Notes: a model not told the origin generated them from the sequence alone. Positions 48,096 to 57,478 are shown, numbered from the stretch's first letter. The stretch: DNA of 64,000 nucleotides from Symbiodinium natans (GCA_905221605.1 CAJNDS010002110.1:297001-361000), one strand, 5' to 3'. A program made the numbers and translations.

Positions 48096-48352
48096 AACCC
48101 TACACCCTAGAGTCCGAGGATGCCCCTTGGAATGTTGAGTAGTTAAAGGGTTTAGGGTTTAGGGTTTAGCCCTGAGTTCACGTCTTCGGGGTGCAAGCTC
48201 AGGGGACGTGCCAAACACACGCAACGTCCCCCTACCTACGGCTGCCCCCCTCCACAATCTTTGGACCCACACGCAGGGAACTGACATGGCACCGGGTGCG
48301 GGAGGTACGTAGGTGAGATCCCACGTTAGCCCAAAAAATTGGAAACAAAAAC

Positions 48353-48464
48353 CCTGAGTCCTCGGAAGGAGGGGTTTGGGGTCTTGGGAGTCTTGGGCGA
48401 ATCGCAGGAGGCTCCCCCTCCCTGTACATCTCGTCCAGGAATCACTGGAGTCAACACAATCCGT
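48353..48464 (-). CDS. exon, frame uncertain
   Basis: 112 nt, acceptor CCCGGGCGAAG|A, donor CAGG|GTTTTTG. Frames include RIVLTPVIPGRDVQGGGASC and a proline-rich one with PPAIRPRLPRPQTPPSEDS. Flanking sequence stays open for another 120 nt. Confidence 0.5.
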
Positions 48465-48571
48465 CTTCGCCCGGGGGGGGGGGGGTTGTTGACAGACTAG
48501 GTTGCGAGTAACTTGGGAGGAAACAGGCGGGTACCCGTCTTGGCTTGAATCATCCAGTCCAAAAGGGATCA

Positions 48572-48668
48572 TGACTTGAGAGATGTCCTTAATAGGTTAT
48601 GGTAGAGGGGGGGGGGTGTACTGTAATCCCTATTAAGCACTGTTAAGTATAACGGGGAACATCCCAAG
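48572..48668. mobile_element. IE-B, diverged
   Basis: TTGAGAGATGTCC left end; right part ATCCCTATTAAGCACTGTTA and GGGGAACATCCCAA. Confidence 0.55.
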
Positions 48669-48714
48669 GGATGACCTCCAACAAAAAGATAAGGAGGCCC
48701 ATGCTTGCCTGCTT

Positions 48715-48868
48715 ACCTTACTTAGAGGTTCATGGTACTTCTTAGCCAGTTATAACTGTACGTATAACCCACTGAACAGCCCCTTGAAGTGACCAAACAT
48801 GGTCTGAGAGAGTTAGAAGTACAGTTCTGATTGGTTCATGAGTACCATGAATCTTGAAGTACTTCATG
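48715..48868. mobile_element. IE-C, near complete
   Basis: TTACTTAGAGGTTCATGGTA ... GAGTACCATGAATCTTGAAG terminal inverted repeats with inner ATAACTGTAC / GTACAGTTCTGA. Confidence 0.7.
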
Positions 48869-48924
48869 TTGTGTGGGTTCTTGTTCGACCTTGTGGGCCC
48901 TGAAGAACCCTCGGACAACACCAG

Positions 48925-49020
48925 GTAGGGTTTAGGGTTTAGGGTTTAGGGTTTAGGGTTTGGGGTTTAGGGTTTAGGGTTTAGGGTTTGGGGTTTGGGG
49001 TTTGGGGTTTAGGGTTTAGG
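48925..49020 (+). repeat. telomeric array (TTTAGGG/TTTGGGG)
   Basis: Variants in the middle. Confidence 0.9.
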
Positions 49021-49064
49021 GGGCTCTTAAGGAAGGGGTTCTGAGGATCTGGGGCCCAACCTAC

Positions 49065-49129
49065 CTCGTCTCCCTCCGATGCCTTCGGGCATAGAATCAG
49101 CTTCCCACAGCATGCGATGGTGGACTTTG
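49065..49129 (-). CDS. exon, unknown product
   Basis: 65 nt, acceptor AAACCCTCAG|C derived from a telomeric array, canonical donor GAG|GTAGGTTG. It reads KSTIACCGKLILCPKASEGD. Confidence 0.7.
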
Positions 49130-49133
49130 CTGA

Positions 49134-49230
49134 GGGTTTAGGGTTTAGGGTTTAGGGTTTAGGGTTTAGGGTTTAGGGTTTAGGGTTTAGGGTTTAGGGT
49201 TTAGGGTTTAGGGTTTAGGGTTTAGGGTTA
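49134..49230 (+). repeat. telomeric array (TTTAGGG), 13 units
   Basis: Perfect; acceptor side of the exon at 49065. Confidence 0.95.
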
Positions 49231-49559
49231 CCCTACGACTGGCCCCCAAAAAGAACAAAAAGAACCTCGAATTAAAGTCCAGCTCCCCGGGCTTAGGGCT
49301 TCGGGGGTGTTGCGGGTGTGGGTGCCAGTGATGCCTGCCTTGGGAAGGTACTTACTTGAACAGCACCGGAATCTCTTTTTTTGAATGTTGAACCCTCAAC
49401 CCTAAACCCTAAGCCCGAAGCCCCAAACCCTAAACCTTACCTGTGGAGTCTGTACGATGTGGTGCTTGGTGGTCGGTGTCAATTTGCAGCCTGTCATGCG
49501 TCTAAGGGGTATAAGGACGGACCCCTAGAATGCACCATCCTATTCCCCTATATAACCTA

Positions 49560-49617
49560 TATATAACCCTTATATAGATAGATAGATATATATATATATA
49601 TATGTTCATATACATAT

Positions 49618-49648
<31 letters not shown>

Positions 49649-49745
49649 CGTTATATAGTCCCTATATTCCTAAGTATCCCCGAAATAACCCCCAAATAAC
49701 CCCTAAGGTCCCTTGTAAGGGTCCCTCCTTTAGTCCCTTGTCACA
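49560..49745. mobile_element. IE-L family member
   Basis: TA microsatellite then TAGTCCCTATATTCCTAAGT and AAGGTCCCTTGTAAGGGTCC. Confidence 0.5.
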
Positions 49746-49844
49746 TGCCTGCGGAGAAGCCGCTGCAGGCGCCCGGCTCGCGGTATGGACATTGTCGGCC
49801 CCGCTGCTCATGCATCAGCATATGGCGGGCCAGAGGATCCCGAA

Positions 49845-49956
49845 ACCCTACACCCTAAACCCTAAACCCTATGCCCTAAACCCTGAACCCTAAACCCTAA
49901 ACCCTAAACCCTAAACCCTAAACCCTAAACCCTAAACCCTAACCCGAAACCCTAAC
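49845..49956 (-). repeat. telomeric array (CCCTAAA)
   Basis: Donor side of the exon at 49957. Confidence 0.92.
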
Positions 49957-49983
49957 TCGCAAAGACAGCGCCAGAGTGCCGAG
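49957..49983 (-). CDS. micro-exon, unknown product
   Basis: 27 nt, 9 codons: LGTLALSLR. Acceptor CTATGCTGCCCCCAG|C, donor CGA|GTTAGGG into an array. Confidence 0.5.
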
Positions 49984-50149
49984 CTGGGGGCAGCATAGGG
50001 GAGACTTGAAACCTCCTTGGTAGCCCAGTAACCTAAGGAAGATAAGATGATTTCTACTCGCCCTTTTTGCTTCAGGGCTCCAGTACTAGCCTAAATCCTG
50101 AACCCTCAACCCTAAACCCGCTCAACCTTCATCATTCCAGTGCTTTGCT

Positions 50150-50262
50150 CCCATTTGCTTAAGACCCACCCACAAAGTAAAGAATAGTAGTCCCTCTATT
50201 GCCTTTATAATGAGGAATGCTAATATGCCTTGGGAGGTTCTTCAGCACATGGTATATAGTTT
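50150..50262. mobile_element. IE-D introner-like element
   Basis: CATTTGCTTAAGACCCACC ... GGAGGTTCTTCAGCACATGG. Confidence 0.6.
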
Positions 50263-50315
50263 TTGGGTGGTTGTTGTATAAGTTCAAAAAGTGCAACAAG
50301 AATACCACTTCAGAT

Positions 50316-50440
50316 TAGCTACATGGTGCCATAGTATGGGCCCTTAAACGGGACCCTTACATACCCTTATATACCCTAAACAAAAAGTAAGGGCCTATAC
50401 ATCAGAACCCTTTAAGGGAGGTAAGGGACCATATTAAAGG
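50316..50440. mobile_element. IE-G introner-like element
   Basis: CTACATGGTGCCATAGTATG ... GTAAGGGACCATATTAAAGG. Confidence 0.6.
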
Positions 50441-50675
50441 GTTTAGGGTTTAGGCCTACTGCCCTAGGAACCACTGGGCCACCAAGCCTCTTAGCCCTAG
50501 AAAAAAACCATAGGGACCCGGAGAAAGCCTGAGCAGTAGCCAGCAAGCGCTGATCGCTTGCTTTTTTTGGGGGAAGTTCTCAGATTCCTAGTTTGCCTAA
50601 ACCCTAAACCCTAAACCCTAGAACCTAAACCCTAAACCCTAAACCCCAAACCCTAGGACTGCAACAGGCGCCAAC

Positions 50676-50719
50676 CTCAACAGAACCCACAAGCACAAGC
50701 GCCTCCGGTACTTTGGCCT
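50676..50719 (-). CDS. exon with acceptor at IE-A
   Basis: 44 nt, acceptor GGGTAGACTGTAG|A directly after the IE-A copy at 50730-51137, donor GTTGAG|GTTGGCG. It reads AKVPEALVLVGSVE. Confidence 0.68.
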
Positions 50720-50729
50720 CTACAGTCTA

Positions 50730-51137
50730 CCCAAAGAGCCCAATATTGCTTAGTTAAGGCATATACCTTAAATCATGTTAAGGATCCCTATATGAATTAA
50801 GGATCCCTATATGAATTGAGGCATATACCTTAAATCATATGAAGGATCACTATATGATTTAAGGAATATTCCTTAACTAAGGCATATACCATAAATCATG
50901 CTAAGGATCCCTATATGATTTAAGGAATATTCCTTAACTAAGGCATATACCTTAAATCATATTAAGGATCCCTATATGATTTAAGGAACTTAGCTTTGGA
51001 GTAGACCCTGGAAAAAAGTATATACTTTTTAGGTATAATTAGCTATAATAGGAGCCCAAGACCAAAACAAGTATTAAAGTATAGTACTCCAAGACCCAGG
51101 GAATATTCCTTAATTAAGCAATATCGGGCTCCTTGGG
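50730..51137. mobile_element. IE-A with multiplied core and nested IE-J
   Basis: One set of IE-A ends surrounds four tandem copies of the core (ATATACCTTAAATCAT...), and an IE-J element is inserted in the last core. Confidence 0.75.
50989..51099. mobile_element. IE-J nested in IE-A, 4-bp duplication
   Basis: 111 bp, ends CTTAGCTTTGGAGTAG / GTACTCCAAGACCCAG; GGAA at 50985-50988 and 51100-51103. Confidence 0.76.
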
Positions 51138-51177
51138 TACACAGGGTCCAAGACATCAGCTTTTTTCTGGGAGATCC

Positions 51178-51276
51178 TTGGGATGTTCCCCGTTATTATG
51201 ACAGTCCTTCATAGGGATTATAGTACCACGCCATGATCATCCCTATTGGTGTTAGTATAAGGGTGAACATCTCATG
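51178..51276. mobile_element. IE-B at a GA splice donor
   Basis: TTGGGATGTTCCCCG ... GGTGAACATCTCA. On the minus strand its terminal GATGTTC forms the presumed GA donor of the exon at 51272. Confidence 0.7.
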
Positions 51277-51395
51277 AGGGTCCTCAAGATTGCACCATCC
51301 TCCAGTGATACCCCAACAATTGTAGCCCCATCCGGAGGAGCCGCACGCTCCAAACAAGAAGGGGTTACCCACCTTGTTTCCGCCAGCGGCAAACT
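51272..51395 (-). CDS. exon, Gly/Cys/Trp-rich
   Basis: 124 nt, acceptor AAATCCTTTTAG|A. It reads FAAGGNKVGNPFLFGACGSS and GWGYNCWGITGGWC. The donor is GA (CATGA|GATGTTCA), the terminal repeat of an IE-B copy. Confidence 0.68.
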
Positions 51396-51545
51396 CTAAA
51401 AGGATTTACGGAGTTCAGGGTTTAGATTCCTGGGGCTACCGTAGAACCTACTTAAGGACAACTGGTTCCTTGTGTGAAGGCTTCCTTACAAGGGTGCAGA
51501 GGGGCACTGGGGGCTGTCTACGGGGTATGGGGGGAAACTACGGGT

Positions 51546-51682
51546 CTTAAGGGTTGAGGGTTTCTTAGTAACCCAGCTATAACTGTACTTCTAACAAAAC
51601 CCTATTAGGGTGCTTAAGGGGCCAAAAAAGTGGGTTCTGACTACACTTATAATTGGTTACTCAGTACCCTGAACCTCCAAGG
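51546..51682. mobile_element. IE-C introner-like element
   Basis: TAGTAACCCAGCTATAACTG ... ATAATTGGTTACTCAGTACC, right end GAACCTCCAAG. Confidence 0.65.
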
Positions 51683-51744
51683 AGGGGTGGTTTCTTAGGG
51701 TTTAGGGTTTAGGGTTTCTTAGGGTCAGACCTAGAGTCTTAAAC

Positions 51745-51855
51745 CCTCCACTCAAAGCTTTCCGGATCGCAGAGGAGAGGACGGCGTGGTGTCCGACCAA
51801 GGCTACTAGCAGCGGCCAATAGGTGGGACTGTGGTAAAGGAGAAGTCGCCCAAAC
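51745..51855 (-). CDS. exon with membrane segment
   Basis: 111 nt, acceptor CAAAACCGAG|G, donor GAGG|GTTTAAG. It reads SPTYWPLLVALVGHHAVLSS, a likely transmembrane helix. Confidence 0.7.
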
Positions 51856-51910
51856 CTCGGTTTTGGTTCCAGGAGTTTAGGGTTTAGGGTTTAGGGTTTA
51901 GAGGTTCCCC

Positions 51911-52012
51911 CCCCCCCCCCCTTATACTAACTGTCCCTAATAGGGATGAAAATAGGGGGTACTAGAATCCCTTTGATAAGGACTGTTAGTATAAGGGGGG
52001 ACATCCCAAGTT
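51911..52012. mobile_element. IE-B, left end replaced by C-tract
   Basis: ACTAACTGTCCCTAATAGGG and AAGGACTGTTAGTATAAGG with right end GGACATCCCAAG. Confidence 0.6.
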
Positions 52013-52382
52013 CTAGGGTTGACACAAATTTTGGGGTTTGGGGTTGAAACAACTTGTGGGTTTAGGGTTTAGGGGTTAGGGGTTTGGGGGTTTAGGGGTT
52101 TGGGGGTTTAGGGGTTTAGGGGTTTAGGGGTTGAGGGGTTTAGGGGTTTAGGGTTGAACCAAAAAAAAGATTTATGTTTGGGGCTTGGGTTTCCAAAGCT
52201 TCGGGATTGTGCGGCTGACGATACTACCCCGTTTACCCAACACATGCCCCATATCAGTCGTGTATGTACCGCGGTGGCCCAAAGCGGCCCCAGTACTTAC
52301 CGCTCTTGTACCTTATATCCCCTATATTACCCTTGAAAGGATTGTATAGGGAACCTATAGTTCCCTAATTCCCTACACAGAA

Positions 52383-52400
52383 CTAGCCGCACACTTGATT
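52383..52400 (-). CDS. candidate last exon with stop
   Basis: 18 nt: NQVCG then TAG, in phase with the exon at 52450-52535 across a compact 49-bp intron whose 3' end is GATTCTCTGTTCCGCAG. Confidence 0.62.
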   Translation of the reverse strand, partial: NQVCG

Positions 52401-52449
52401 CTGCGGAACAGAGAATCACAACAAGTAGAAGTTGGGTAACGAAACTCAC
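52401..52449 (-). other. compact 49-bp spliceosomal intron
   Basis: Starts GTGAGTTTCG and ends TTCTCTGTTCCGCAG on the minus strand. It has no telomeric repeat and no inverted repeat, so ordinary introns coexist with the repeat-built ones. Confidence 0.62.
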
Positions 52450-52535
52450 ATGCAGCTCGCGCAACTTGAGGCAAAACTCACGGGCCATATACTCAGCATG
52501 ACAGCAATTTAACGACATGTTGTGGATCCCTCCTC
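52450..52535 (-). CDS. exon before compact 49-bp intron
   Basis: 86 nt, acceptor CCCCCTAAGCCAG|G, donor CAT|GTGAGTTT, the best donor of the window. It reads HAEYMAREFCLKLRELH and, upstream, GGIHNMSLNCC. Confidence 0.75.
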
Positions 52536-52651
52536 CTGGCTTAGGGGGGAGCGCCCAAGCCCCCAAAACCATGGCTTGTTGGTTTAGGGTTTAGGGTTTA
52601 GGGTTTAGGGTTTGGGTTTGCCTTTAAGGGTCTTCTGCCACAAGAGCCTAC

Positions 52652-52718
52652 CCAAGAAGGAAGGAGCTGACTCCTTGGGTGCGTACGCTCTCTACATGGT
52701 AGTTGATCAACATGCCGC
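52652..52718 (-). CDS. exon, unknown product
   Basis: 67 nt, acceptor GTTTCGGGAGCAG|G, donor TTGG|GTAGGCT. It reads GMLINYHVESVRTQGVSSFL. Confidence 0.68.
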
Positions 52719-52865
52719 CTGCTCCCGAAACGACCCTATGTCTCTCTTTATAAACCCATATAAGAACCCTAAATAATTTTCCAGAAGGAACTTTACATCA
52801 ACCCCCACATCAGGCTGTCCTCAAGTTCTCACTTCTAAGCCCTAAAGCCTTTCTCCAAGAGGCTT

Positions 52866-52973
52866 CCCAAAGAGCCCAATATATTGCTTAATCAAGGAAT
52901 ATTCCTTAAGTCATATAGGGGTCCTTAATATGATTTAAGGAATATTCCTTACTTAAGCACTATTGGGCTTGGG
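52866..52973. mobile_element. IE-A introner-like element
   Basis: 108-bp copy with CCCAAAGAGCCCAATAT ends and GGAATATTCCTTA core. Confidence 0.75.
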
Positions 52974-53012
52974 TTCGCCCGCCTCGATAACATCCCTGCT
53001 TTAGGGCTAAAC

Positions 53013-53060
53013 CCCGCTCCCGTACAAAGCGCCACCAAGCATCTTGGACAGTGGCTGAGC
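53013..53060 (-). CDS. small exon, unknown product
   Basis: 48 nt, 16 codons: AQPLSKMLGGALYGSG. Acceptor GCCCTCACCAAG|G, donor GGG|GTTTAGCC. Confidence 0.66.
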
Positions 53061-53169
53061 CTTGGTGAGGGCATACAGGGTTCTAGTTGGGGTGGCTTGC
53101 GGTGTTCCGGTTTGGGGGTTTGGCGTAGGCTGTTGGCACTCGGGTCCAACAGGAGCTTCGGCTTTCGGG

Positions 53170-53252
53170 CCCTAAACCCTAAAGCCCTAACCCGAACCCT
53201 AAACCCTAAACCCTAAACCCTAAACCCTAAACCCTAAACCCTAAACCCTAAA
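53170..53252 (-). repeat. telomeric array (CCCTAAA)
   Basis: About 10 units. Confidence 0.92.
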
Positions 53253-53609
53253 CCTCGGAGCTGGAGGTGGTGTTGGAGGTGGTATCGAACCGAACCGCAC
53301 CGTGAGCAGCAATACTCAGGCAATACTACACCGCTACCGGTAACAATCGCGTACCGATCGAACCGAGGTTTAGGGATTAGGGTTTAGCGTTAAGAGTTTA
53401 GGCCATGCATCCACACCGTGCCCGCACGACGAACTCCAGAAAGGCTTTTGGGTTAAGGGCTTAAAGGTCATGACAATGAGCCTTGTTGCATAGCAAAACA
53501 ACAACAGCCCCATCAAACCAAACGACCTCTGTACCCCTACGGACCTATGTTTCAATCCGGAATCCCGCAGAATTAAGCAGCCCTAAACCCTAAACCCTAA
53601 GCCCTAAAC

Positions 53610-53671
53610 GCACACATCTGCCCAAGGTGCATGGACGGCTTCATCACGGGCGACGCCCTCTGGCTTGCCTC
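53610..53671 (-). CDS. exon, unknown product
   Basis: 62 nt, acceptor GTGCCTTGACAG|G, donor TGC|GTTTAGGG. It reads EASQRASPVMKPSMHLGQMC. Confidence 0.65.
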
Positions 53672-53694
53672 CTGTCAAGGCACCGCGTCGTTTG

Positions 53695-53810
53695 GGTTTA
53701 GGGTTTAGGGTTTAGGGTTTGGGGTTTGGGGTTTAGGGTTTAGGGTTTAGGGTTTAGGGTTTCGGGTTTAGGGTTTAGGGTTTGGGGTTTAATTAGGGGT
53801 TTAGGCTTTA
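53695..53810 (+). repeat. telomeric array (TTTAGGG)
   Basis: Acceptor side of the exon at 53610. Confidence 0.9.
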
Positions 53811-53908
53811 GGATTTACAGGGTGTACTTGGGGCTGTGTCTACCTACGGCTGTGTGTGGGTTATACAGCTGCTATGTCCAGATGCAATTGCCAGTTGCTC
53901 ATGAACTC

Positions 53909-54010
53909 CTTACTTCACCAATAACCAAGGCGGAAAAAAGGTTAAACTTTAATATTCCTACTAAAAGAGGAAACCCAAAAAGTTTAAAGCTCAACTAAAG
54001 GCGAAGTAAG
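53909..54010. mobile_element. IE-E introner-like element
   Basis: CTTACTTCACCAATAACCAA ... CAACTAAAGGCGAAGTAAG. Confidence 0.72.
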
Positions 54011-54209
54011 ACTGCAGGTACGTAGGGTTCTGGATAAGGGCACGAATCAACGGCCATTGTTCACAAGGAACAAAACTGTGCTCCGGCCCTGATGCAACTT
54101 CACCCATTTATGCGCAGAAAGAGGCGAGAGAAAGAGAGACCCTAAACCCTAAACCCTAAACCCCCTAAACCCCCTAAACGCCCTAAACCCCTAAACCCCT
54201 AAACCCTAC

Positions 54210-54276
54210 GCCCTTGCGTTTCACAGGATGGCCTTGTTCTTCTGACGCCCGCCGCGCTTGGCGCAGCGCGTGGCTT
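54210..54276 (-). CDS. exon, frame uncertain
   Basis: 67 nt, acceptor CACGGAGGTTAG|A, donor GGC|GTAGGG. Frames: KPRAAPSAAGVRRTRPSCET, or ATRCAKRGGRQKNKAIL ending in TGA (a basic last exon). Confidence 0.55.
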
Positions 54277-54771
54277 CTAACCTCCGTGGTGTGGTGGCCG
54301 ATGGGGTGTAAGTAGGGCCCTAGACCCTAGACCCTAGACCCTAAACTCTAACCCTAAACCCTAGACCCTAAACCCTAAACCCTGAACCCTAAACCCTTAC
54401 AAACCCTAGGTTTAGTTTACAGGGCTTAGGGCTTAGGGCTTAGTAGTTGCCGAAAATAAGTTCCTAAACCCAACCTTGTTTTTGCATCCGGTATCCCTGC
54501 GGAGGGGTGTTACTATCGTATAAAAATTTTGGGTGCATGACTTAAGGTTTAGGGGTTAGGGCTTTGGGTTAAGGCGCAACCCTGCGCCCTACTCCCTGCC
54601 CACGTGCAGTCCGAGACAAGTCAATGCCCATGCTGGGAGGTGTTTGGTACTTGATTAACTAGGGTTTAGGGTTTAGGGTTTAGGGTTTAGGGCCCCTTCT
54701 TTCCCCAAACCGCCAAAACCCCAAAACCCCAAAACCCTGCAACCCTGGAACCCCAAATCCCTAAACCTCGA

Positions 54772-54801
54772 ACCCCCCCCCCCCCCCCCCCCCCCCCCCC
54801 A
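54772..54801. repeat. long C run
   Basis: Nearly 30 C in a row, in a degenerate CCCAAA tract. Confidence 0.85.
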
Positions 54802-54942
54802 AACCCTTAACCCAGCTTTTTGGAACCCCAAATCCCTCAACCCTGCACTCCCCCCCCGCCCCCCTCACCCCCCCGAAAGCCTTGAACCCCAAATCCTAAA
54901 CACTTTGCACAAAACCCTAAATTTAAACCCTAAACCCTAAAC

Positions 54943-55018
54943 CCCCCAGCTTTTTGCAGCACACGGCGCCCTCTCTTCAACCTCTTGGCGAGGTCCTTGC
55001 TCTCCCCATCCTCTTTCA
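54943..55018 (-). CDS. exon, basic helix
   Basis: 76 nt, acceptor CCCCGCTTTGAG|T, donor GGG|GTTTAGGG. It reads KEDGESKDLAKRLKRGRRVL. Confidence 0.66.
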
Positions 55019-55139
55019 CTCAAAGCGGGGGTGCGCGAGCGCACGGGTGTTTAGGGTTTAGGGTTTTAGGGTTTAGGGGTTTAGGGGTTTTGGGGTTTTG
55101 GGGTTTTGGGGTTTTGGGGTTTAGGACTCTGGTGTGAGC

Positions 55140-55197
55140 CTGGCATCTGCCTCCAGGCCTTGGGTGCGTTTGACCTCCGAAGTTCAATTTCCATGGG
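55140..55197 (-). CDS. exon, unknown product
   Basis: 58 nt, acceptor AAACCCTACACAG|C (array-derived), donor CCAG|GCTCAC (GC type). It reads PMEIELRRSNAPKAWRQMP. Confidence 0.68.
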
Positions 55198-55204
55198 CTG
55201 TGTA

Positions 55205-55285
55205 GGGTTTAGGGTTTAGGGTTTAGGGTTTAGGGTTTAGGGTTTAGGGTTTAGGGTTTAGGGTTTAGGGTTTAGGGTTAGGGTT
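55205..55285 (+). repeat. telomeric array (TTTAGGG), 11 units
   Basis: Perfect; acceptor side of the exon at 55140. Confidence 0.95.
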
Positions 55286-55736
55286 GCTACCCCTTTTTAC
55301 CCCTGCCGTCAGGGCATTGAGTCGGGTAGCAACTCTAACCTACTGACCTAGCGAGGCCTTTATCAACGTCTCCTCTCCTAACAGAAACCACTTTGACCCC
55401 TGTTGAACCATAAGCCCTAAATCCTAACCTAAGACCCCCCCCCCCCAAAAAAAAAAAAAAAAGTAACATGGGGCGGGCCTATCTTCAGACGTAGCATTGG
55501 GCATTGGGGAATGTGGCATGACAAGCGCACTGAACCCTGCGTAACTTAACAGAAGAACCGGTGTCTAAGAGCTCTTCTGCCATAGGTATATAGGGGGCTC
55601 TAGGGGTGTTCTACTCATACTTTTAGTCAGGCTCCTACCAAAACCCTTTCTGTACCAGGATTTAGGGTTTAGGGTGAAGGAAACCCCAAACCCAAAGCAC
55701 CCTAAGCTGGCTTTGTTTAGGGTTGAAGTTAAGGGT

Positions 55737-56025
55737 TTGCAACTCTATAGACCCTACAAACCCTATAAACGTTGGCAACTCTATAGACCCTATAAACCCT
55801 ATAAACCCTCTAAACCCTATAAAATGTATAAACACTGTAAACCCTATAGACCCTCTAAACCCTAAAGACCCTATAAACCCTATACACCCCATAAAGCCCA
55901 TAAACCCTGTAAACCCTAAAGACCCTATTAATCCTATCCACCCTATAAACCCCATAAACCCTGCAAACTTTAAAGACCCTACAAACCGCATAAACCCTAT
56001 AGATTAATCCTATCCACCCTATGCC
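55737..56025 (-). repeat. CCCTATAAA 9-mer array
   Basis: Irregular array of CCCTATAAA, CCCTGTAAA and ACCCTATAGA units; the open frames in it are periodic translations. Confidence 0.7.
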
Positions 56026-56157
56026 CAGTAACCAAGGCTTAAAAAGGGTGCCCTTTTTTGCTTAAAGGGGTTTATAAGGGAACCTAAACCCCCCGAAAAG
56101 GGAATAAGGGTACTACTGGGCATCCTAGATAAACCCCATAAACCCTGTAAGCCCTAA

Positions 56158-56258
56158 CTTACTTCTCCAATAACCAAGGGGAAAAAAGGTTAAACTTTAA
56201 TATTCCTACTAAGTAAGGAAACCCAAAAAGTTTAAAGTTCAACTAAAGGCGAAGTAAG
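56158..56258. mobile_element. IE-E with 6-bp duplication of telomeric sequence
   Basis: CTTACTTCTCCAATAACCAA ... CAACTAAAGGCGAAGTAAG; flanked by CCCTAA on both sides (56152-56157, 56259-56264). Confidence 0.74.
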
Positions 56259-56286
56259 CCCTAAAGGCCCCTTCACTTCCCTAAAC

Positions 56287-56348
56287 CCGGCGGGGGCGCC
56301 TTGCCCTCCTCCTCGGACCGCGTCTGCGACACGTGGCCCTCCTCCGAC
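56287..56348 (-). CDS. exon, acidic disordered segment
   Basis: 62 nt, acceptor AGCCTTTCTGTTGTCAG|G, donor CCGG|GTTTAGGG. It reads SEEGHVSQTRSEEEGKAPPP. Confidence 0.75.
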
Positions 56349-56390
56349 CTGACAACAGAAAGGCTTTACAGGGCTCTTAGGGCCATGTTT

Positions 56391-56535
56391 AGGGTTTAGG
56401 GTTTAGGGTTTAGGGTTTAGGGTTTAGGGTTTAGGGTTTAGGGTTTAGGGTTTAGGGTTTAGGGCTACCCCAAACCCCAAACCCCAAACCCCAAACCCCA
56501 AACCCCAAACCCTAAACCCTAAACTGGCCCTAAAC
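56391..56535. repeat. head-to-head telomeric arrays
   Basis: TTTAGGG to 56464 meets CCCCAAA/CCCTAAA through CTA. A fused-telomere-like junction. Confidence 0.92.
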
Positions 56536-56548
56536 CCTAAACTGACAC

Positions 56549-56606
56549 CAGTGCGCTGCCAGTGCGCCACCACAGGGACCAGGTTGAGGGTGGAGGGCTT
56601 TGAGCT
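56549..56606 (-). CDS. exon, unknown product
   Basis: 58 nt, acceptor CTCAAATGTGCAG|A, donor ACTG|GTGTCAGT. It reads SSKPSTLNLVPVVAHWQRT. Confidence 0.7.
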
Positions 56607-57021
56607 CTGCACATTTGAGCCCAAACACGCTTTAGGGTTTTTTTGGTATAGGGTTTAGGGTTTAGGGTTTAGGGCTAGGGTTTAGGGTTTTGGGTTTAGG
56701 GTTCAGGGGTCCAATAGCCTCAACTCGGAAGCCTCCAACCCAAAGGCTTGGCAGCTTGGTGGGGTACCCCTTGCTCCTCAAACCCTAAACCCTAAACCCT
56801 AAACCCTATACCCGAAACCCTAAACCCTAAACCCAAAACCCTAAACCCCTAAACCCCAAACAGGGGGCACCCTTTGTTTGCGGGGTATCAAGAAGAGCTT
56901 TTTAAAAAAAACCCAAACCCTAAACTCACTCTAGAGGGAGTCCGAGTATAAGGACGTACCCCTAAGCAGTGCCCTTCAGATGCTCCCAACCTTAGAGGTC
57001 TAAGGTAAAATGTCATGAAAG

Positions 57022-57175
57022 CCCTAAACCCTAAACTCAAAACCCAAACCCTAAACCCTAAACCCTAAACCCGAAACCCTAAACCCTACACCCTAAACCC
57101 TTAACCCTATATAAACCCTAAACCCTAAACCCTAAACCCTAAACCCTAAACCCTAAACCCCAAACCCTCAACTCA
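57022..57175 (-). repeat. telomeric array (CCCTAAA), 150 bp
   Basis: Donor side of the exon at 57189. Confidence 0.9.
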
Positions 57176-57188
57176 TCGGTCTGAAAAC

Positions 57189-57254
57189 GGGTCCCGGCGA
57201 CTTGCCGTCTTCAGACTTGGCATCGTCGCTGCGGTCGGACTCCGACTTCCCCTC
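57189..57254 (-). CDS. exon, acidic Ser/Lys-rich segment
   Basis: 66 nt, 22 codons, phase 0 at both ends. Acceptor CAGGGGGGGCGCAG|G, donor CCC|GTTTTCAG. It reads GKSESDRSDDAKSEDGKSPG. Composition matches the exons at 57479 and 56287, suggesting one disordered protein. Confidence 0.72.
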
Positions 57255-57269
57255 CTGCGCCCCCCCTGA

Positions 57270-57380
57270 GGTTTAGGGTTTAGGGTTTAGGGTTTAGGGT
57301 TTAGGGTTTAGGGTTTAGGGTTTAGGGTTTAGGGTTTAGGGTTTAGGGTTTAGGGGTTAGGGGTTAGGGGTTAGGGTTTA
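57270..57380 (+). repeat. telomeric array (TTTAGGG), 110 bp
   Basis: Acceptor side of the same exon. Confidence 0.94.
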
Positions 57381-57478
57381 GCAAGAAGGTGGACCCCGCC
57401 TCCTGAAGAGGCTTTAAATGCTTTTTTGGGAGGAGTGAGAGGGTTTTGGGGGGGCTTTTGAGGGCACGGCTATTGGTC

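Noticed and set aside
55662-56007. 109- and 94-codon frames (Phe/Gly/Ile or Asn/Pro repeats)
   Set aside because: Repeat translations of the CCCTATAAA array.
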